From the NCBI RefSeq assembly GCF_006494715.1, contig NZ_CP041151.1, forward strand, positions 682,001 through 746,000: a DNA stretch of 64,000 nucleotides. Direction: 5' to 3'. The notes below the pieces were generated by a model. The model had not been told where the DNA came from, did no database searches, and worked only from the letters and a program-made list of their open reading frames with translations. The DNA comes from Shewanella sp. SNU WT4. Its GTDB lineage: Bacteria > Pseudomonadota > Gammaproteobacteria > Enterobacterales > Shewanellaceae. Shown here in pieces: positions 30,760 to 40,598 of this stretch. Positions within the stretch are counted from its first letter, which is position 1. Every line of letters starts with the position of its first letter. The position numbers and the translations under genes are program-made.

Positions 30760-30799
30760 GCAGTTGGTTGGCTTTTGCCCTATGTAGGCGTAATAAGGG

Positions 30800-30828
30800 T
30801 TGGAGCATGTGAGTGCTTAGGCTATAAT
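30800..30828 (+). promoter_or_regulatory. Promoter of rnpB
   Basis: TTGGAG (30800-30805) and a perfect TATAAT (30823-30828) are separated by 17 bases. The predicted transcript start, seven bases later, coincides with the 5' end of the RNase P RNA. Confidence 0.85.
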
Positions 30829-30835
30829 CGCCGCC

Positions 30836-31203
<368 letters not shown>

Positions 31204-31211
31204 CATTCAAT

Positions 31212-31243
31212 AAAAAAGCCTCACAGCAATGTGAGGCTTTTTT
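31212..31243 (+). terminator. Terminator of rnpB
   Basis: A 13-bp stem (31212-31224 with 31231-31243), A-rich on the left and ending in T6 on the right, stands nine bases after the RNase P RNA. Being symmetric in A and T, it may also end the minus-strand gene downstream. Confidence 0.9.
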
Positions 31244-31299
31244 GTTTTCTAACATTTTATTTTCTCAATATTTTTGCCTGTCATTGATTGTTCAGTCGT

Positions 31300-33018
31300 T
31301 TAAAACCGGTTTTTCACTTGAAAACGCCACTCCCAACTACTGACATTGGGGCCTGTGGTGATCGGCACTGAAATATCTATATGAGCGACGTTGCCATAGC
31401 TGGAACGCGATGAATACAAGCGAGCGCCAACACCGACACTTCCTATGGGGCCGGTAATGGCATTGTTGCTATCATCGCCGCCAAAGGCTTGACCTATGTC
31501 GGCAAATGCTGTCCAGCCAAGTTCAGCAAATTGATAGAGATTGATATTGGGGTAATGTCGCAGCTCTGTGGTAAACAGCCATTGATGGTCGCCATATTGA
31601 TAATCGTTGGCATAACCGCGCAGCCCGGTATTGTCGCCAAGGGCGCTTGGCATATCTAATGGCAAGTGTTGGCTAGTGCTTAAGGCTAACCTGTTAAAGC
31701 TGGTCCATTTCGGATTGATGTTGTAATAATATTCACCGCTCATTTGCGCCCAATAATAATCTTCTATGCCGGTATTGAGCACGGCCTTGGCGCTAATTTG
31801 GGCAAGAACTAAGTGATTATCGCGCTCAAACCCCATGCTAGTTAAGCCTTTGATATGGTAGCCAGGCGCTGAGCTGCGGCGATCGCGAGTTTCTAACCCC
31901 ACTTGCAGGTAGTGATAAAAGCCTAAGTTAATATCTTCACTGTGATTGATGAAATTGACGTTATTAAGCACCTTAAATTCATCTTCAATGGACTCCCACG
32001 CGAGCCACGGATAAAGAAAGTCGCGGTCTTGGGGTAATGGTCCATCTGGGTATAAAAAGTTTGGATAAAACTGGTGTTGATCAGCCGTGACTCCAGCAAT
32101 TATGCGCTGGGTATGGTGTTTATCGTAATGATATAACCAGCCGTAATCGGCGCTGTAAAACTGAGTGTCGTGCTGGAATTTATTAATATCAACGCCGTTT
32201 TGCTCTAGGGTGTCGATACGCACATCTTCTAAATATTCTACTTGATAGCTATGGCTGCCATCTAAGCTAAAAAAGGGTTTATTAAATAGCAGATGGCTGG
32301 CTTGGCCGTCGCTATTGTCATAAAAATCTAAGAGTAAGTTTGAGTGTGGGATCCAATTAATCGGAGCATTAACGGCTAACTTATAACCTGTGCGGTCTTG
32401 ATCTGACTGATATTTAATATCTGTGCTTATGCCGGTACCTAACAAGTTGTCTTCTTTGATGCCAAAGGAAAGCTTATTTTCACCACTTGAGCGCCCTGCG
32501 CTAAAGGTGGGCAGCAGTGACCAGTTATCCCAAGTTTCGACCAATAAGTCTTGCTGGACACAAGGAGGATTATCGCCGCCAATCTTGTTGTCAGCGATTG
32601 TATTGGTTGGAGTGTTACCGCCCACAGTCGCACTTTTGCCAAGGGAGCCTTGAGTGGTTGCAAGATTACCTTTGGCAACCAGCGATACTTTGGCCTCGCG
32701 AATGTGGGGTTGGGCTCTGAGTAAACGCTCGGCTTCATTGATTTGTGCGGCGGTGACGGTTTGGCCTGCGCTAATACTGAGGTGGTTGGCGATGACACTA
32801 GGTAAGGTGTTGATATGCAGTGCATTGGCCCAGCGATGGATAAAAAAACTATCGTCTAAATTTTCGTCAAAAATGTCATTGCTTTGGATATGAATTTTAT
32901 CAATCTTAACCACAGGCTCAGCTGCCGAGGCAGCGCCAAATTCACAGTCTTCTATCTCGGCCGAGATGGCCGTCAATGGTAGTGACATAGCAACTAGCAC
33001 GACGAAATACTTGTCCAC
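31300..33018 (-). CDS. BamA/TamA-family outer-membrane beta-barrel protein
   Basis: This 572-residue exported protein has a signal peptide (cleavage near residue 19), one POTRA-like domain (about residues 35-113, with the SISAGQTVTAAQINEAERLLRAQPHI pattern split over two helices), a Thr/Asn/Gly-rich spacer, and a 16-strand barrel from about residue 160 to a C-terminal Phe, the outer-membrane insertion signal. The barrel has the family GLRGYANDYQYGD-like loop motif, comparable to the VRGF loop of Omp85 proteins. It is shorter than BamA (five POTRAs) and TamA (three), so it is an accessory member whose client is unknown. It stands alone as a transcription unit. Confidence 0.82.
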   Translation of the reverse strand: MDKYFVVLVAMSLPLTAISAEIEDCEFGAASAAEPVVKIDKIHIQSNDIFDENLDDSFFIHRWANALHINTLPSVIANHLSISAGQTVTAAQINEAERLLRAQPHIREAKVSLVAKGNLATTQGSLGKSATVGGNTPTNTIADNKIGGDNPPCVQQDLLVETWDNWSLLPTFSAGRSSGENKLSFGIKEDNLLGTGISTDIKYQSDQDRTGYKLAVNAPINWIPHSNLLLDFYDNSDGQASHLLFNKPFFSLDGSHSYQVEYLEDVRIDTLEQNGVDINKFQHDTQFYSADYGWLYHYDKHHTQRIIAGVTADQHQFYPNFLYPDGPLPQDRDFLYPWLAWESIEDEFKVLNNVNFINHSEDINLGFYHYLQVGLETRDRRSSAPGYHIKGLTSMGFERDNHLVLAQISAKAVLNTGIEDYYWAQMSGEYYYNINPKWTSFNRLALSTSQHLPLDMPSALGDNTGLRGYANDYQYGDHQWLFTTELRHYPNINLYQFAELGWTAFADIGQAFGGDDSNNAITGPIGSVGVGARLYSSRSSYGNVAHIDISVPITTGPNVSSWEWRFQVKNRF

Positions 33019-33169
33019 TTGACGGCTCCATGCTTAGCGGTAAGTTACATTTTAATAACATACGCATTCTGGTCTGCCGTCAAGTGAATTACTCAAGCTT
33101 TTATCCATTGCGATGAAAAAAGGCTTTTTATAACAGTAAGTAAAACTTATCGTCGGCTTGGCTGTTGGG

Positions 33170-34390
33170 CTACAAGGTGGATCTGGGGGGCACGGCTACA
33201 TTGGCAAAAATCAGCCCAGCGATAAGCGACATAAAGATTAAGAATAACTGCGAGCCCACATTCACTTGGTTTAGGATCATCTCGCCAGAGACTAAAGAAT
33301 TAAGGCCAATATAAGTTTTACTGCCGGGCACTAAAATCACTATGCCTTGAAGTAGCGCGATAGTCGCGGGTGCGTGCATCCAGCGACTATAGAGATTGGC
33401 ATAAATGCCGACGGCCAAGGCGCCGACAAAAATACCGATAGATTCGCCTAAATACATACCGCCTAACATGGCAAATAAGAAGGCGATGATGCCCGCGCTA
33501 ATGCCCCATGGCGCATCTTTCGGGCGAGCTTTAAACAGCACGACCAGTAAGCAGGAAAGAAATGGTACAGCGCTCCAAATTACCCAGCGCGCTAATGGTT
33601 CATCTGGAACTGTGGTTGGTGTGCCAAAAATCGCTTGAGCAATCATGATGCCAAGAAAGCCGCCGAAATAGAGCTTACACATCAGCATTAAGGCGTCCAT
33701 GATGCGCGCTGTGCCTGAAATCAGGTCGCGCGCCGCTAATTCGGCTAAGCCTAAGGTCAAGGCTAAGCCCGGCACAAACACTATGATGCCAGAGAGAATA
33801 AGCACGGGAATATTGACCAAGGGATCGATAAAGGCAATGGTGGTGGCACCAAAGCCGCAAACAATGGCCGCTAACGGTTCAAGCATTTCGGTTAAGCGCG
33901 GCGATTTTTCTGACAGCTTCACTAACACAAACACCAAAAACCCCAGTAAGCATGACCAATAGACATCATGCCAACCAGTCGCTATTAACATGGCAAAGGC
34001 GGCTGGCGTCAGGGTATAAGCTATGCCTGTGACTAGGCTGTTGTAGTCAGATGGCCGCTTAATAATATCGCCAAGTCTTTCATTGGCTTCCATTAGGTCG
34101 CGCCTGCCATCGAGCACTTCATCCACGAGATCATCGCAGCGCGCCAAAGATCCTAAATCAAGATCGCCAGGTTTCACCCGCGCGACATGGTTATATTCCT
34201 GATCTTCGCCATGATTGAGCACGAATGTCATCGAGGTTGGGGAAATTAAAAAATAGCCTTCTAAGCCTAAATGGGCTGAGACACGACGTAAATGTGCTTC
34301 GAGGCGATAGGCTGGAGTGCCGTATTGATGCAAGGCTTTGCCTAATTTGATAATGAAACGGCGCTTTAAAGAGAACTCTATCGGATCCAT
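33170..34390 (-). CDS. Threonine/serine exporter family protein (ThrE-like, fused)
   Basis: This 406-residue membrane protein combines the two halves of the ThrE family in one chain. First comes a cytoplasmic region with the conserved LGKALHQYGTPAYRLEAHL start and five transmembrane helices (about residues 120-255), then a second five-helix part (about 265-400) that is a separate protein in some bacteria. The family includes the Corynebacterium threonine/serine exporter. The true substrate here is not proven. The start at 34390 is the natural family N-terminus. Confidence 0.88.
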   Translation of the reverse strand: MDPIEFSLKRRFIIKLGKALHQYGTPAYRLEAHLRRVSAHLGLEGYFLISPTSMTFVLNHGEDQEYNHVARVKPGDLDLGSLARCDDLVDEVLDGRRDLMEANERLGDIIKRPSDYNSLVTGIAYTLTPAAFAMLIATGWHDVYWSCLLGFLVFVLVKLSEKSPRLTEMLEPLAAIVCGFGATTIAFIDPLVNIPVLILSGIIVFVPGLALTLGLAELAARDLISGTARIMDALMLMCKLYFGGFLGIMIAQAIFGTPTTVPDEPLARWVIWSAVPFLSCLLVVLFKARPKDAPWGISAGIIAFLFAMLGGMYLGESIGIFVGALAVGIYANLYSRWMHAPATIALLQGIVILVPGSKTYIGLNSLVSGEMILNQVNVGSQLFLIFMSLIAGLIFANVAVPPRSTL

Positions 34391-34734
34391 GAATGTCGCA
34401 TGTTAGCTAAAAGGCGAGCGGATTTTAGCGTGAAGCGCCTAAGTTGTTAACGTATTTATTTGAATTGTGAGTCATTTGCAGCATATTTAGCTTTGATTGA
34501 GTAGATGTTGCTCGCTGAGGCAGTGTTTCCTTGGTGATGGCATGTTTAGCGGGAAGCTTATGGCTGCGGTGATTATTAGAGGCATAGCACCAGTTAGCTG
34601 TTTTTTTAGTCGCTCCTTAATAACCTTGCCTGTTATAATGCGCGCCATTTTGGAGGCCGAGCACTTAGCGATTTAGCTATGCTTATTGTTTGTCATGCCT
34701 CCTGTTGCTGAATATTGAAGGTTAACTAGTCACT
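34391..34734. other. Divergent intergenic region upstream of ygiQ-like gene
   Basis: These 344 bases separate the divergent ThrE-like and YgiQ-like genes. Apart from an extended -10 element at 34631-34639, I see no open frame, RNA gene or repeat. Confidence 0.5.
34631..34639 (+). promoter_or_regulatory. Extended -10 element for the YgiQ-like gene
   Basis: TGTTATAAT is a perfect extended -10 box about 95 bases upstream of the start. No good -35 box is seen, which is usual for extended -10 promoters. A 5' untranslated region of roughly 85-90 bases would follow. Confidence 0.55.
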
Positions 34735-37131
34735 ATGCATGTTGAATCCAGCTTGTTTTCTTACCCTAAATTTTGGGCTGAGTGCTACGGCATTGCGCCG
34801 TTCTTGCCCATGTCTCGCAAAGAGATGGATAAATTAGGTTGGGATAGTTGCGATATTATCTTAGTGACAGGGGATGCCTATGTCGATCACCCAAGCTTTG
34901 GTATGGCCGTGATTGGCCGCATGCTTGAAGCCCAAGGCTTTAGAGTGGGCATTATTGCTCAGCCTGATTGGTCGAGCAAAGATGACTTTATGCGCCTAGG
35001 TAAGCCCAATTTATTTTTTGGGGTGACGGCTGGCAACATGGATTCGATGATCAACCGTTATACCGCCGATCGCAGAATGCGCCACGATGATGCTTATACC
35101 CCAGGTAACGTCGGCGGCAAACGCCCAGATCGCGCCGTGACTGTGTATACCCAGCGCTGTAAAGAAGCCTTTAAAGACGTGCCGGTAGTGATTGGCGGCA
35201 TTGAAGCCAGTTTGCGCCGCATAGCGCACTACGACTATTGGTCAGACAAAGTGCGCCGCAGCGTAATTTTTGATGCTAAGGCCGATTTACTGATTTACGG
35301 TAACGCTGAGCGCCCATTAGTCGAAGTGGCCCACAGATTAGCGGCAGGTGAAGCGGCAGCCGATTTAACCGATGTCCGCGGCACCGCCATTATTGTTAAG
35401 CAAGCCTTGCCTGAATGGCGTGGCATGGATTCGCGCAAGTTAGATCAACTGCATAAAATCGATCCCATTCCCAACCCTTATGGCGCCGATGACGTTGGTT
35501 GCAAGAATTTATCTGGCCCAAGTGATGCCAAGATTTTTGATAATGACGCGCCTAAAGCCATCAGTGTGCAGCCGCCTAAGCCGCGCCCTTGGGAAAAAAC
35601 CTATGTGTTGCTGCCAGCCTATGAAAAGGTCAGTACCGATAAATATCTGTATGCTCACGCCTCACGGATTTTGCATCAAGAGCAAAACCCAGGTTGTGCC
35701 CGCGCCTTATTGCAGCCTCATGGCGATCGCGCCGTGTGGGTTAATCCGCCGGCTTGGCCATTAAATACCGATGAGATGGATGCGGTCTTTGATTTGCCTT
35801 ATCAGCGCATAGCGCATCCTGCCTATGGCAATGAAAAAATTCCTGCCTATGACATGATTAAAACCTCAATCAACATCATGCGAGGCTGTTTTGGTGGTTG
35901 TTCTTTCTGCTCTATTACTGAGCACGAAGGGCGAATTATTCAAAGTCGCTCGCAAGAGTCGATTATTAAAGAAATTAAAGATATTCGCGATAAAGTTCCA
36001 GGCTTTACTGGCGTGATTTCCGATCTCGGTGGCCCGACTGCAAACATGTATCGTTTGGGTTGCAAGAGCGAAAAAGCTGAAAAAACCTGCCGGCGTTTAT
36101 CTTGTGTCTATCCCGCCATTTGTGGCCATTTGGACACAGATCATCAGCACACTATTGATTTATACCGCGCCGCGCGTGATGTACCTGGTATTAAAAAGGT
36201 ACTGATTGCCTCTGGCGTGCGTTACGATTTAGCCATTGAAGATCCTCGCTATGTTAAGGAGCTCGCTAAGTATCATGTGGGTGGCTATTTAAAGATTGCC
36301 CCAGAGCATACCGAAGAAGGGCCATTATCTAAGATGATGAAGCCTGGCATGGGGTCTTATGACAAGTTTAAAGAGTTGTTTGATAAGTTTTCCCTAGAAG
36401 CGGGCAAGCAGCAGTATTTAATTCCTTACTTCATCTCGGCGCACCCTGGCACCACAGATGAAGATATGGTCAACTTGGCCTTATGGTTAAAAGAGCGCCG
36501 TTTTAAGCTAGATCAAGTGCAAAACTTTTATCCATCGCCTATGGCCAATGCCACCACTATTTATCACACTGAGCTTAATTCGCTTAAAAATGTGAAGCAT
36601 GGCAGTGAGCAAGTATCTGTGCCGAAAAAGGGGCGGCAGCGCCGCTTGCACAAAGCCTTATTACGCTACCATGACAGCACAGATTGGCCATTAATCCGTG
36701 AAGCATTGCAAGCCATGGGTAAAGCCTATTTGATAGGTACTGGCCCTAATTGCTTAGTGCCGCCTGAAGGTCGCAATGAAGCTAAAAGCTGGGGTAATAA
36801 GCCTGCACCAAAAGGCCAGCAAGCGGCAACGCGTTTTAGCGATAATCAACATGATGCGCGTAAGCCAAACTCCAATGTTAAAGGCGGCGCTAAAGGCAAT
36901 GCTGCCGCTGGTAAAGGTCATGCGGATAAAACTGGCTCAGGCAAGCCTAATGCCGGCAAAGCGAATGCTGGTAAGTCAGATATTGGTAAGTCAGATGCGC
37001 TTAAGCCTAGTAATAAGCCTAGCAGTGCAAAGCCAAAGTCCGGCGCCCGCGGTCCGAGACCGATTTTTGGTAAAGCGCAGCCAGCAGCAAGTAATGGCAA
37101 CAAGGCGAATAAAGCCAATAAGACGAAGTAG
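34735..37131 (+). CDS. YgiQ-family radical SAM protein
   Basis: This 798-residue radical S-adenosylmethionine enzyme of the YgiQ (UPF0313) family has no established reaction. The N-terminal region (about residues 1-230) carries the B12-binding-like [17 protein letters not shown] start. The iron-sulfur motif CFGGCSFC, a CxxxCxxC, lies at residues 385-392. The C-terminal family domain extends to about residue 685. A tail of about 110 residues follows, strongly basic and low in complexity (Lys, Gly, Asn, Ala, Pro, Ser, with repeated GKxNAGK-type units), which resembles RNA- or ribosome-binding extensions. A gene for a YkvA-like membrane protein follows after 61 bases. Confidence 0.93.
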   Translation: MHVESSLFSYPKFWAECYGIAPFLPMSRKEMDKLGWDSCDIILVTGDAYVDHPSFGMAVIGRMLEAQGFRVGIIAQPDWSSKDDFMRLGKPNLFFGVTAGNMDSMINRYTADRRMRHDDAYTPGNVGGKRPDRAVTVYTQRCKEAFKDVPVVIGGIEASLRRIAHYDYWSDKVRRSVIFDAKADLLIYGNAERPLVEVAHRLAAGEAAADLTDVRGTAIIVKQALPEWRGMDSRKLDQLHKIDPIPNPYGADDVGCKNLSGPSDAKIFDNDAPKAISVQPPKPRPWEKTYVLLPAYEKVSTDKYLYAHASRILHQEQNPGCARALLQPHGDRAVWVNPPAWPLNTDEMDAVFDLPYQRIAHPAYGNEKIPAYDMIKTSINIMRGCFGGCSFCSITEHEGRIIQSRSQESIIKEIKDIRDKVPGFTGVISDLGGPTANMYRLGCKSEKAEKTCRRLSCVYPAICGHLDTDHQHTIDLYRAARDVPGIKKVLIASGVRYDLAIEDPRYVKELAKYHVGGYLKIAPEHTEEGPLSKMMKPGMGSYDKFKELFDKFSLEAGKQQYLIPYFISAHPGTTDEDMVNLALWLKERRFKLDQVQNFYPSPMANATTIYHTELNSLKNVKHGSEQVSVPKKGRQRRLHKALLRYHDSTDWPLIREALQAMGKAYLIGTGPNCLVPPEGRNEAKSWGNKPAPKGQQAATRFSDNQHDARKPNSNVKGGAKGNAAAGKGHADKTGSGKPNAGKANAGKSDIGKSDALKPSNKPSSAKPKSGARGPRPIFGKAQPAASNGNKANKANKTK

Positions 37132-37192
37132 TTAATTCTAGGGCTGCCAAGTATCAAGCTTGGCAGTCGCAAATTAGCCATCAGGGGATGAT

Positions 37193-37519
37193 ATGAGTCA
37201 AAGCGAATATAGTGAGCAGGGCTTTTGGCAAAAGCTGAAAATGTTTGCCCTCAAGGCCGGTCAAGAAGTGGTAGAAAAAGCCTTATGGCTGTTTTATGCC
37301 GCGCAGCGCCCTGATACTCCTAAATGGGCTAAGGCCGTTATTTTTGGCGCCTTAGGCTACTTCATTATGCCACTTGATGCTGTGCCGGATATTACGCCGT
37401 TAATGGGCTTTACCGATGATCTCGGTGCACTAGCCGCGGCCGTAGGCATGGTGTCCTTGTATATTGATGATGAGGTTAAGCGTAAATCGAGCGAAACCTT
37501 AGCGCGCTGGTTTAGTTAG
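37193..37519 (+). CDS. YkvA-family (DUF1232) membrane protein
   Basis: This 108-residue protein has an N-terminal amphipathic region, then the DUF1232 core (about residues 43-85) with KAVIFGALGYFIMPLDAVPD as its signature and a downstream TDDLGAL motif. The core includes one or two hydrophobic helices. The function of the family is unknown. GGGGAT precedes the start. It may be cotranscribed with the radical SAM gene. Confidence 0.9.
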   Translation: MSQSEYSEQGFWQKLKMFALKAGQEVVEKALWLFYAAQRPDTPKWAKAVIFGALGYFIMPLDAVPDITPLMGFTDDLGALAAAVGMVSLYIDDEVKRKSSETLARWFS

Positions 37520-37676
37520 TCTCTTTTTGGCTGGTCGTTAAGCATCTTGACCTCAGCCACTTTGCTTGATAGTTAGCTCTTAGTATTCAATGCATTATTG
37601 GTTTGGTCATTTATTCTGCGACTAAGCCAAGCTTATGCTAGATTGTGACCTCCCTATAAGAGAGGTAATAATCATA

Positions 37677-38261
37677 ATGACACCTAAACTCCCTCTGTAT
37701 TTGTTACTTGCTGGCAGCCTGCCATTTTCCGTATTAAGCCAAGAATTAGATTCAAAGCAATTGGCATTTTTTGATGCCATTAAGGCGCATTGCGGTAAGG
37801 CTTACGCCGGCACAGTTGTTAATGCGAGTGCCGCCGATGCTAGCTTTAGCAATAAGAGGTTAATCATGCATGTGCGTGAATGCAGTGAGCAGCAATTAAA
37901 AGTTCCTTTTCATGTGGGCGATGATCATTCTCGCACTTGGGTCATCACCAAAACTGCCCAAGGCCTGCAGTTAAAGCATGATCATCGTCATCAAGATGGC
38001 AGCTCAGATACAGTCACTATGTATGGCGGCGATACGGCCACCACGGGGAGCGCCACCTTGCAATCATTTCCTGTGGATGAGTTTTCAATTGCCAACTTCA
38101 TGGCCAATGGCTTGAATCAATCGGTCACTAATGTGTGGCATATGGGCATAGACAGTAATAGCTTTAGTTATCGCCTTAATCGCGCTAATCGTGACTTTTT
38201 GGTGGAATTTGATTTAACCCAGCCAGTGGCTTTGCCGCCCAGCCCGTGGGGGCATGAATAG
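37677..38261 (+). CDS. Hypothetical exported protein
   Basis: I do not recognise a named family. The 194-residue protein starts at the ATG at 37677, which has AGAGG eleven bases upstream and gives a clear signal peptide (to about residue 19, LPFSVLS then QE). A start 14 codons earlier would hide it. The mature protein has two Cys (in KAHCGKAY and VRECSEQQ, about 25 residues apart), which may form a disulfide, and a His/Asp-rich stretch (HDHRHQDGSSD). It is therefore expected to be periplasmic. It lies alone, with inverted repeats after its stop. Confidence 0.7.
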   Translation: MTPKLPLYLLLAGSLPFSVLSQELDSKQLAFFDAIKAHCGKAYAGTVVNASAADASFSNKRLIMHVRECSEQQLKVPFHVGDDHSRTWVITKTAQGLQLKHDHRHQDGSSDTVTMYGGDTATTGSATLQSFPVDEFSIANFMANGLNQSVTNVWHMGIDSNSFSYRLNRANRDFLVEFDLTQPVALPPSPWGHE

Positions 38262-38294
38262 TGTCGCTGAACCCATAAGTCGCTTTCAGCGACA
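38262..38294 (+). terminator. Nested inverted repeats after the hypothetical gene
   Basis: Ten bases at 38262-38271 pair with 38285-38294; alternatively 38279-38284 pairs with 38288-38293, so two hairpins compete. No T-tract follows. A second 8-bp inverted repeat (38331-38338 with 38357-38364) lies downstream. Any terminator role is weakly supported. Confidence 0.4.
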
Positions 38295-38441
38295 AATAGG
38301 CTGAGAGTCAATGAGGACTTAATGACAGGCCAGCCCAGCTACTATAAATCTAGCCTCTGGGCTGCGAGTGACTTGATGACTTAAGCTCGGTTTAAATTAA
38401 GCTCACTAAATAAGATTGAGCGCATTAAGCAAATGATGAAC

Positions 38442-39008
38442 TTAACGCGGGCTAAAGCTAAACGCTTGGCCTGCTAGCGCGGCTTCATACATCAAGCCAC
38501 CTTTGGCAAGGGTAAACACTGTCATACCATTAATGTACTGAGCAGCAACTGCATTGCCGGCCTTGGCGCTGGTACCTGTACTTCCTGCTTGAGCGTTAAC
38601 GCCCACATTTAAGGCCACGGCTGATGCCTGCGCGCCAAATTCAAACTCGCCACTGGTAAAGGTTTCATAGGCCTTTTGATGCTGAAAGAAAATAATCTCA
38701 CTATAAGCTTGGCCGCCGAGCTGAAACCCTATAGATACTTGACTTAAGCTGGTGTTGCCTGTGGCTTTTCCTGCCACAAATACCTTACCTTCGCCATACG
38801 CTGCGCCAATGCCAAAGCCACCTTTGGCAACGGTTGGGAATAAAGCATAACCATAGGCATTATTAAAAAATGGGGCGGTTTGCGGCGCTTGCTTAAAATG
38901 GCTGAGGGCATCTTGATAGCTTGAATCGGCCCAAGCGCTAGACATGCTAAACACTTGGCAAATTCCTGCGCTGAGCAACACTAGCATGGCTTTAATTGAG
39001 GTGGTCAT
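38442..39008 (-). CDS. YSC84-related lipid-binding exported protein
   Basis: The 188-residue precursor has a signal peptide (to about residue 27, SSAWA then D) and a mature domain of the bacterial Ysc84/SYLF type, with the AYGYALFPTVAKGGFGIGAAYGEG region split around the typical Gly-rich turns and FQLGGQAYSEIIFF in the middle. SYLF domains bind phosphoinositides in eukaryotes; in bacteria the role is unknown, and a periplasmic lipid-associated function is only an inference. GGGAGAT precedes the start. It follows the AraC-type sensor gene by 77 bases on the same strand, so the two may be cotranscribed. Confidence 0.85.
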   Translation of the reverse strand: MTTSIKAMLVLLSAGICQVFSMSSAWADSSYQDALSHFKQAPQTAPFFNNAYGYALFPTVAKGGFGIGAAYGEGKVFVAGKATGNTSLSQVSIGFQLGGQAYSEIIFFQHQKAYETFTSGEFEFGAQASAVALNVGVNAQAGSTGTSAKAGNAVAAQYINGMTVFTLAKGGLMYEAALAGQAFSFSPR

Positions 39009-39085
39009 TGAGCATCTCCCTGATAAGTGCGATTGGTTAGACTCATCTCATCATAACCATAAGTCGCCACTGCGCTAGCTAAATA

Positions 39086-40039
39086 TTAGTCTTTGCTTAA
39101 TGGTGATTGATGTATGACTTTTTGCAAATAGGCGAGCTCTTCTGAACTTAATAATTGCGAGCTGGCTTTATTGGCATTAACGGGTTGCTGGCTCAGTAAA
39201 CCGCGTAAATAGGCGGCTTGGGTAATTTGTTTAAGGCCATAAAAGGCTAAACCGTACAGGCTAATTAGCATCAATAATCTGGGCAGGATTAAGCTTGCGA
39301 CCGTAATGTCGCTATTGAAATAAAAAGGGATGAATACGAGTGCATTGCGCACTAACCAGTTGGCGAGTAAACACAGAGTTAATACCAATAACCAGTGACA
39401 CTTGATATCTTTCAGGCTCATTTGATGAGCGCGACTGGCGCGGCTAGTAAAGTGATTAAGTAGCCTAAATGTCGCGACAAAATAACAGCCGCTCTGCAGC
39501 AATAAGCATAGGGGTAGCACTATGGCTAAGAGGCTAAATTGAGTGGCTTCTTGAGGCGCGGCAATTAGCGGATCATTCACGTTGACGGCGCTTAATGCTA
39601 AAGCCTTGGATTCGAGAGCATTAAATTCAAAACCACTCAGTCCCAATCGTTGCCAGCTGGCGGCAACAATTACTAAGACAATCGCGATAATGGTTGGCAG
39701 TAGATGCAAGTTAAGATTTATGGGGGAAGTGATTTGATGCAAGCTGCGATAGCAATACAGGTACAGCACTGGCATCACTAAAAAATAAATGGGAAATAAG
39801 CTTAAATGCAGTAAATGCGATTGCACTAGATGGGATAAGCTATCAAGCTCGACTATGGGTAAAGTACCGCTAAAAAAATACAATCCAATCAAGCTAATAA
39901 GAGCGACCAGTAAGGTGTGATGCTGCTGGCGCCCGCGATAAATATAACGAATATATACGCCCAATAGCAGGCAGTGAATACCCGCGATGAGCGACAACCA
40001 CCAAAAGGACTGCTGCAAATACTGATTAAATTCGAGCAT
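39086..40039 (-). CDS. Membrane sensor half of an AraC-type regulator, without DNA-binding domain
   Basis: The 317-residue protein has about seven or eight transmembrane helices (from about residue 12 to 270) and a short cytoplasmic tail. The layout, and the tail with SSEELAYLQKVIHQS, resemble the linker that in membrane-bound AraC-family regulators precedes the helix-turn-helix pair, but the chain stops here. No HTH is encoded in the 77 bases before the next gene in any frame I can see. GAGGTGA precedes the start at 40039. It may be a stand-alone sensor, a component of another system, or the remnant of a truncated regulator. Confidence 0.65.
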   Translation of the reverse strand: MLEFNQYLQQSFWWLSLIAGIHCLLLGVYIRYIYRGRQQHHTLLVALISLIGLYFFSGTLPIVELDSLSHLVQSHLLHLSLFPIYFLVMPVLYLYCYRSLHQITSPINLNLHLLPTIIAIVLVIVAASWQRLGLSGFEFNALESKALALSAVNVNDPLIAAPQEATQFSLLAIVLPLCLLLQSGCYFVATFRLLNHFTSRASRAHQMSLKDIKCHWLLVLTLCLLANWLVRNALVFIPFYFNSDITVASLILPRLLMLISLYGLAFYGLKQITQAAYLRGLLSQQPVNANKASSQLLSSEELAYLQKVIHQSPLSKD

Positions 40040-40142
40040 CGAGTCACCTCACGAATCGTTATAACCGGCACTGCGAGTCTTAGGTCATCTCAGTGATAAG
40101 GGTAAACCGAGTGCTAGCTTAATCTGAATGTTAGATCAATGG

Positions 40143-40511
40143 CTAGCGCTGGTGGCGGTTGGATGCGCCTTTAGGAGGCAAACCTGGCGTGGCTTTACGC
40201 TCTTTAATTAAGTGCTGCAGCGCCAGTATCGGGTGATAAATTAACATTCTTGGCCCCGCAAATATCATCACCTCGCGCATTAAGGCTTTGGGCTCAGGCT
40301 TATAGCAATGAACTGGGCATTTGTTACAGGTCGGCTTAGTCGCGCCATAAGGACAGCGGTCTAAGCGCATGTTGGCATATTCGAGCAATTGCTGACAATC
40401 ATCACACAGAGGTTTGCCGCCATGTTGATGGTGGCAATAAATGGAGATCATGGCCGTGAGGGTTTTGAACTCATTTAATAAAGGGCCTTGAAAACGAATC
40501 AGCGCTGCCAT
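40143..40511 (-). CDS. YgbA-family nitrous oxide-stimulated promoter protein
   Basis: This 122-residue cytoplasmic protein has seven Cys between about residues 25 and 69, in C-x12-C-x2-C and C-x8-C-x2-C-x3-C spacings, which suggests a metal site. The pattern and the tail (YHPILALQHL) match the family named after a nitrous-oxide-stimulated promoter, which includes E. coli YgbA, whose gene responds to nitrosative stress. A role in resisting reactive nitrogen species is plausible, but the mechanism is unknown. It stands alone, divergent from nothing. Confidence 0.82.
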   Translation of the reverse strand: MAALIRFQGPLLNEFKTLTAMISIYCHHQHGGKPLCDDCQQLLEYANMRLDRCPYGATKPTCNKCPVHCYKPEPKALMREVMIFAGPRMLIYHPILALQHLIKERKATPGLPPKGASNRHQR

Positions 40512-40598
40512 TGCATTAACCTGTATTTGATAAGTATCTTAATAATATCGCAATCATTTGCTTGCCGTCGGGATAAACGGCTAAAGCTTGAGCTAGCT

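Noticed and set aside
36776..37135. Plus-strand frame overlapping the YgiQ tail
   Set aside because: It is a shifted reading of the Lys-rich tail and has no start signal of its own.
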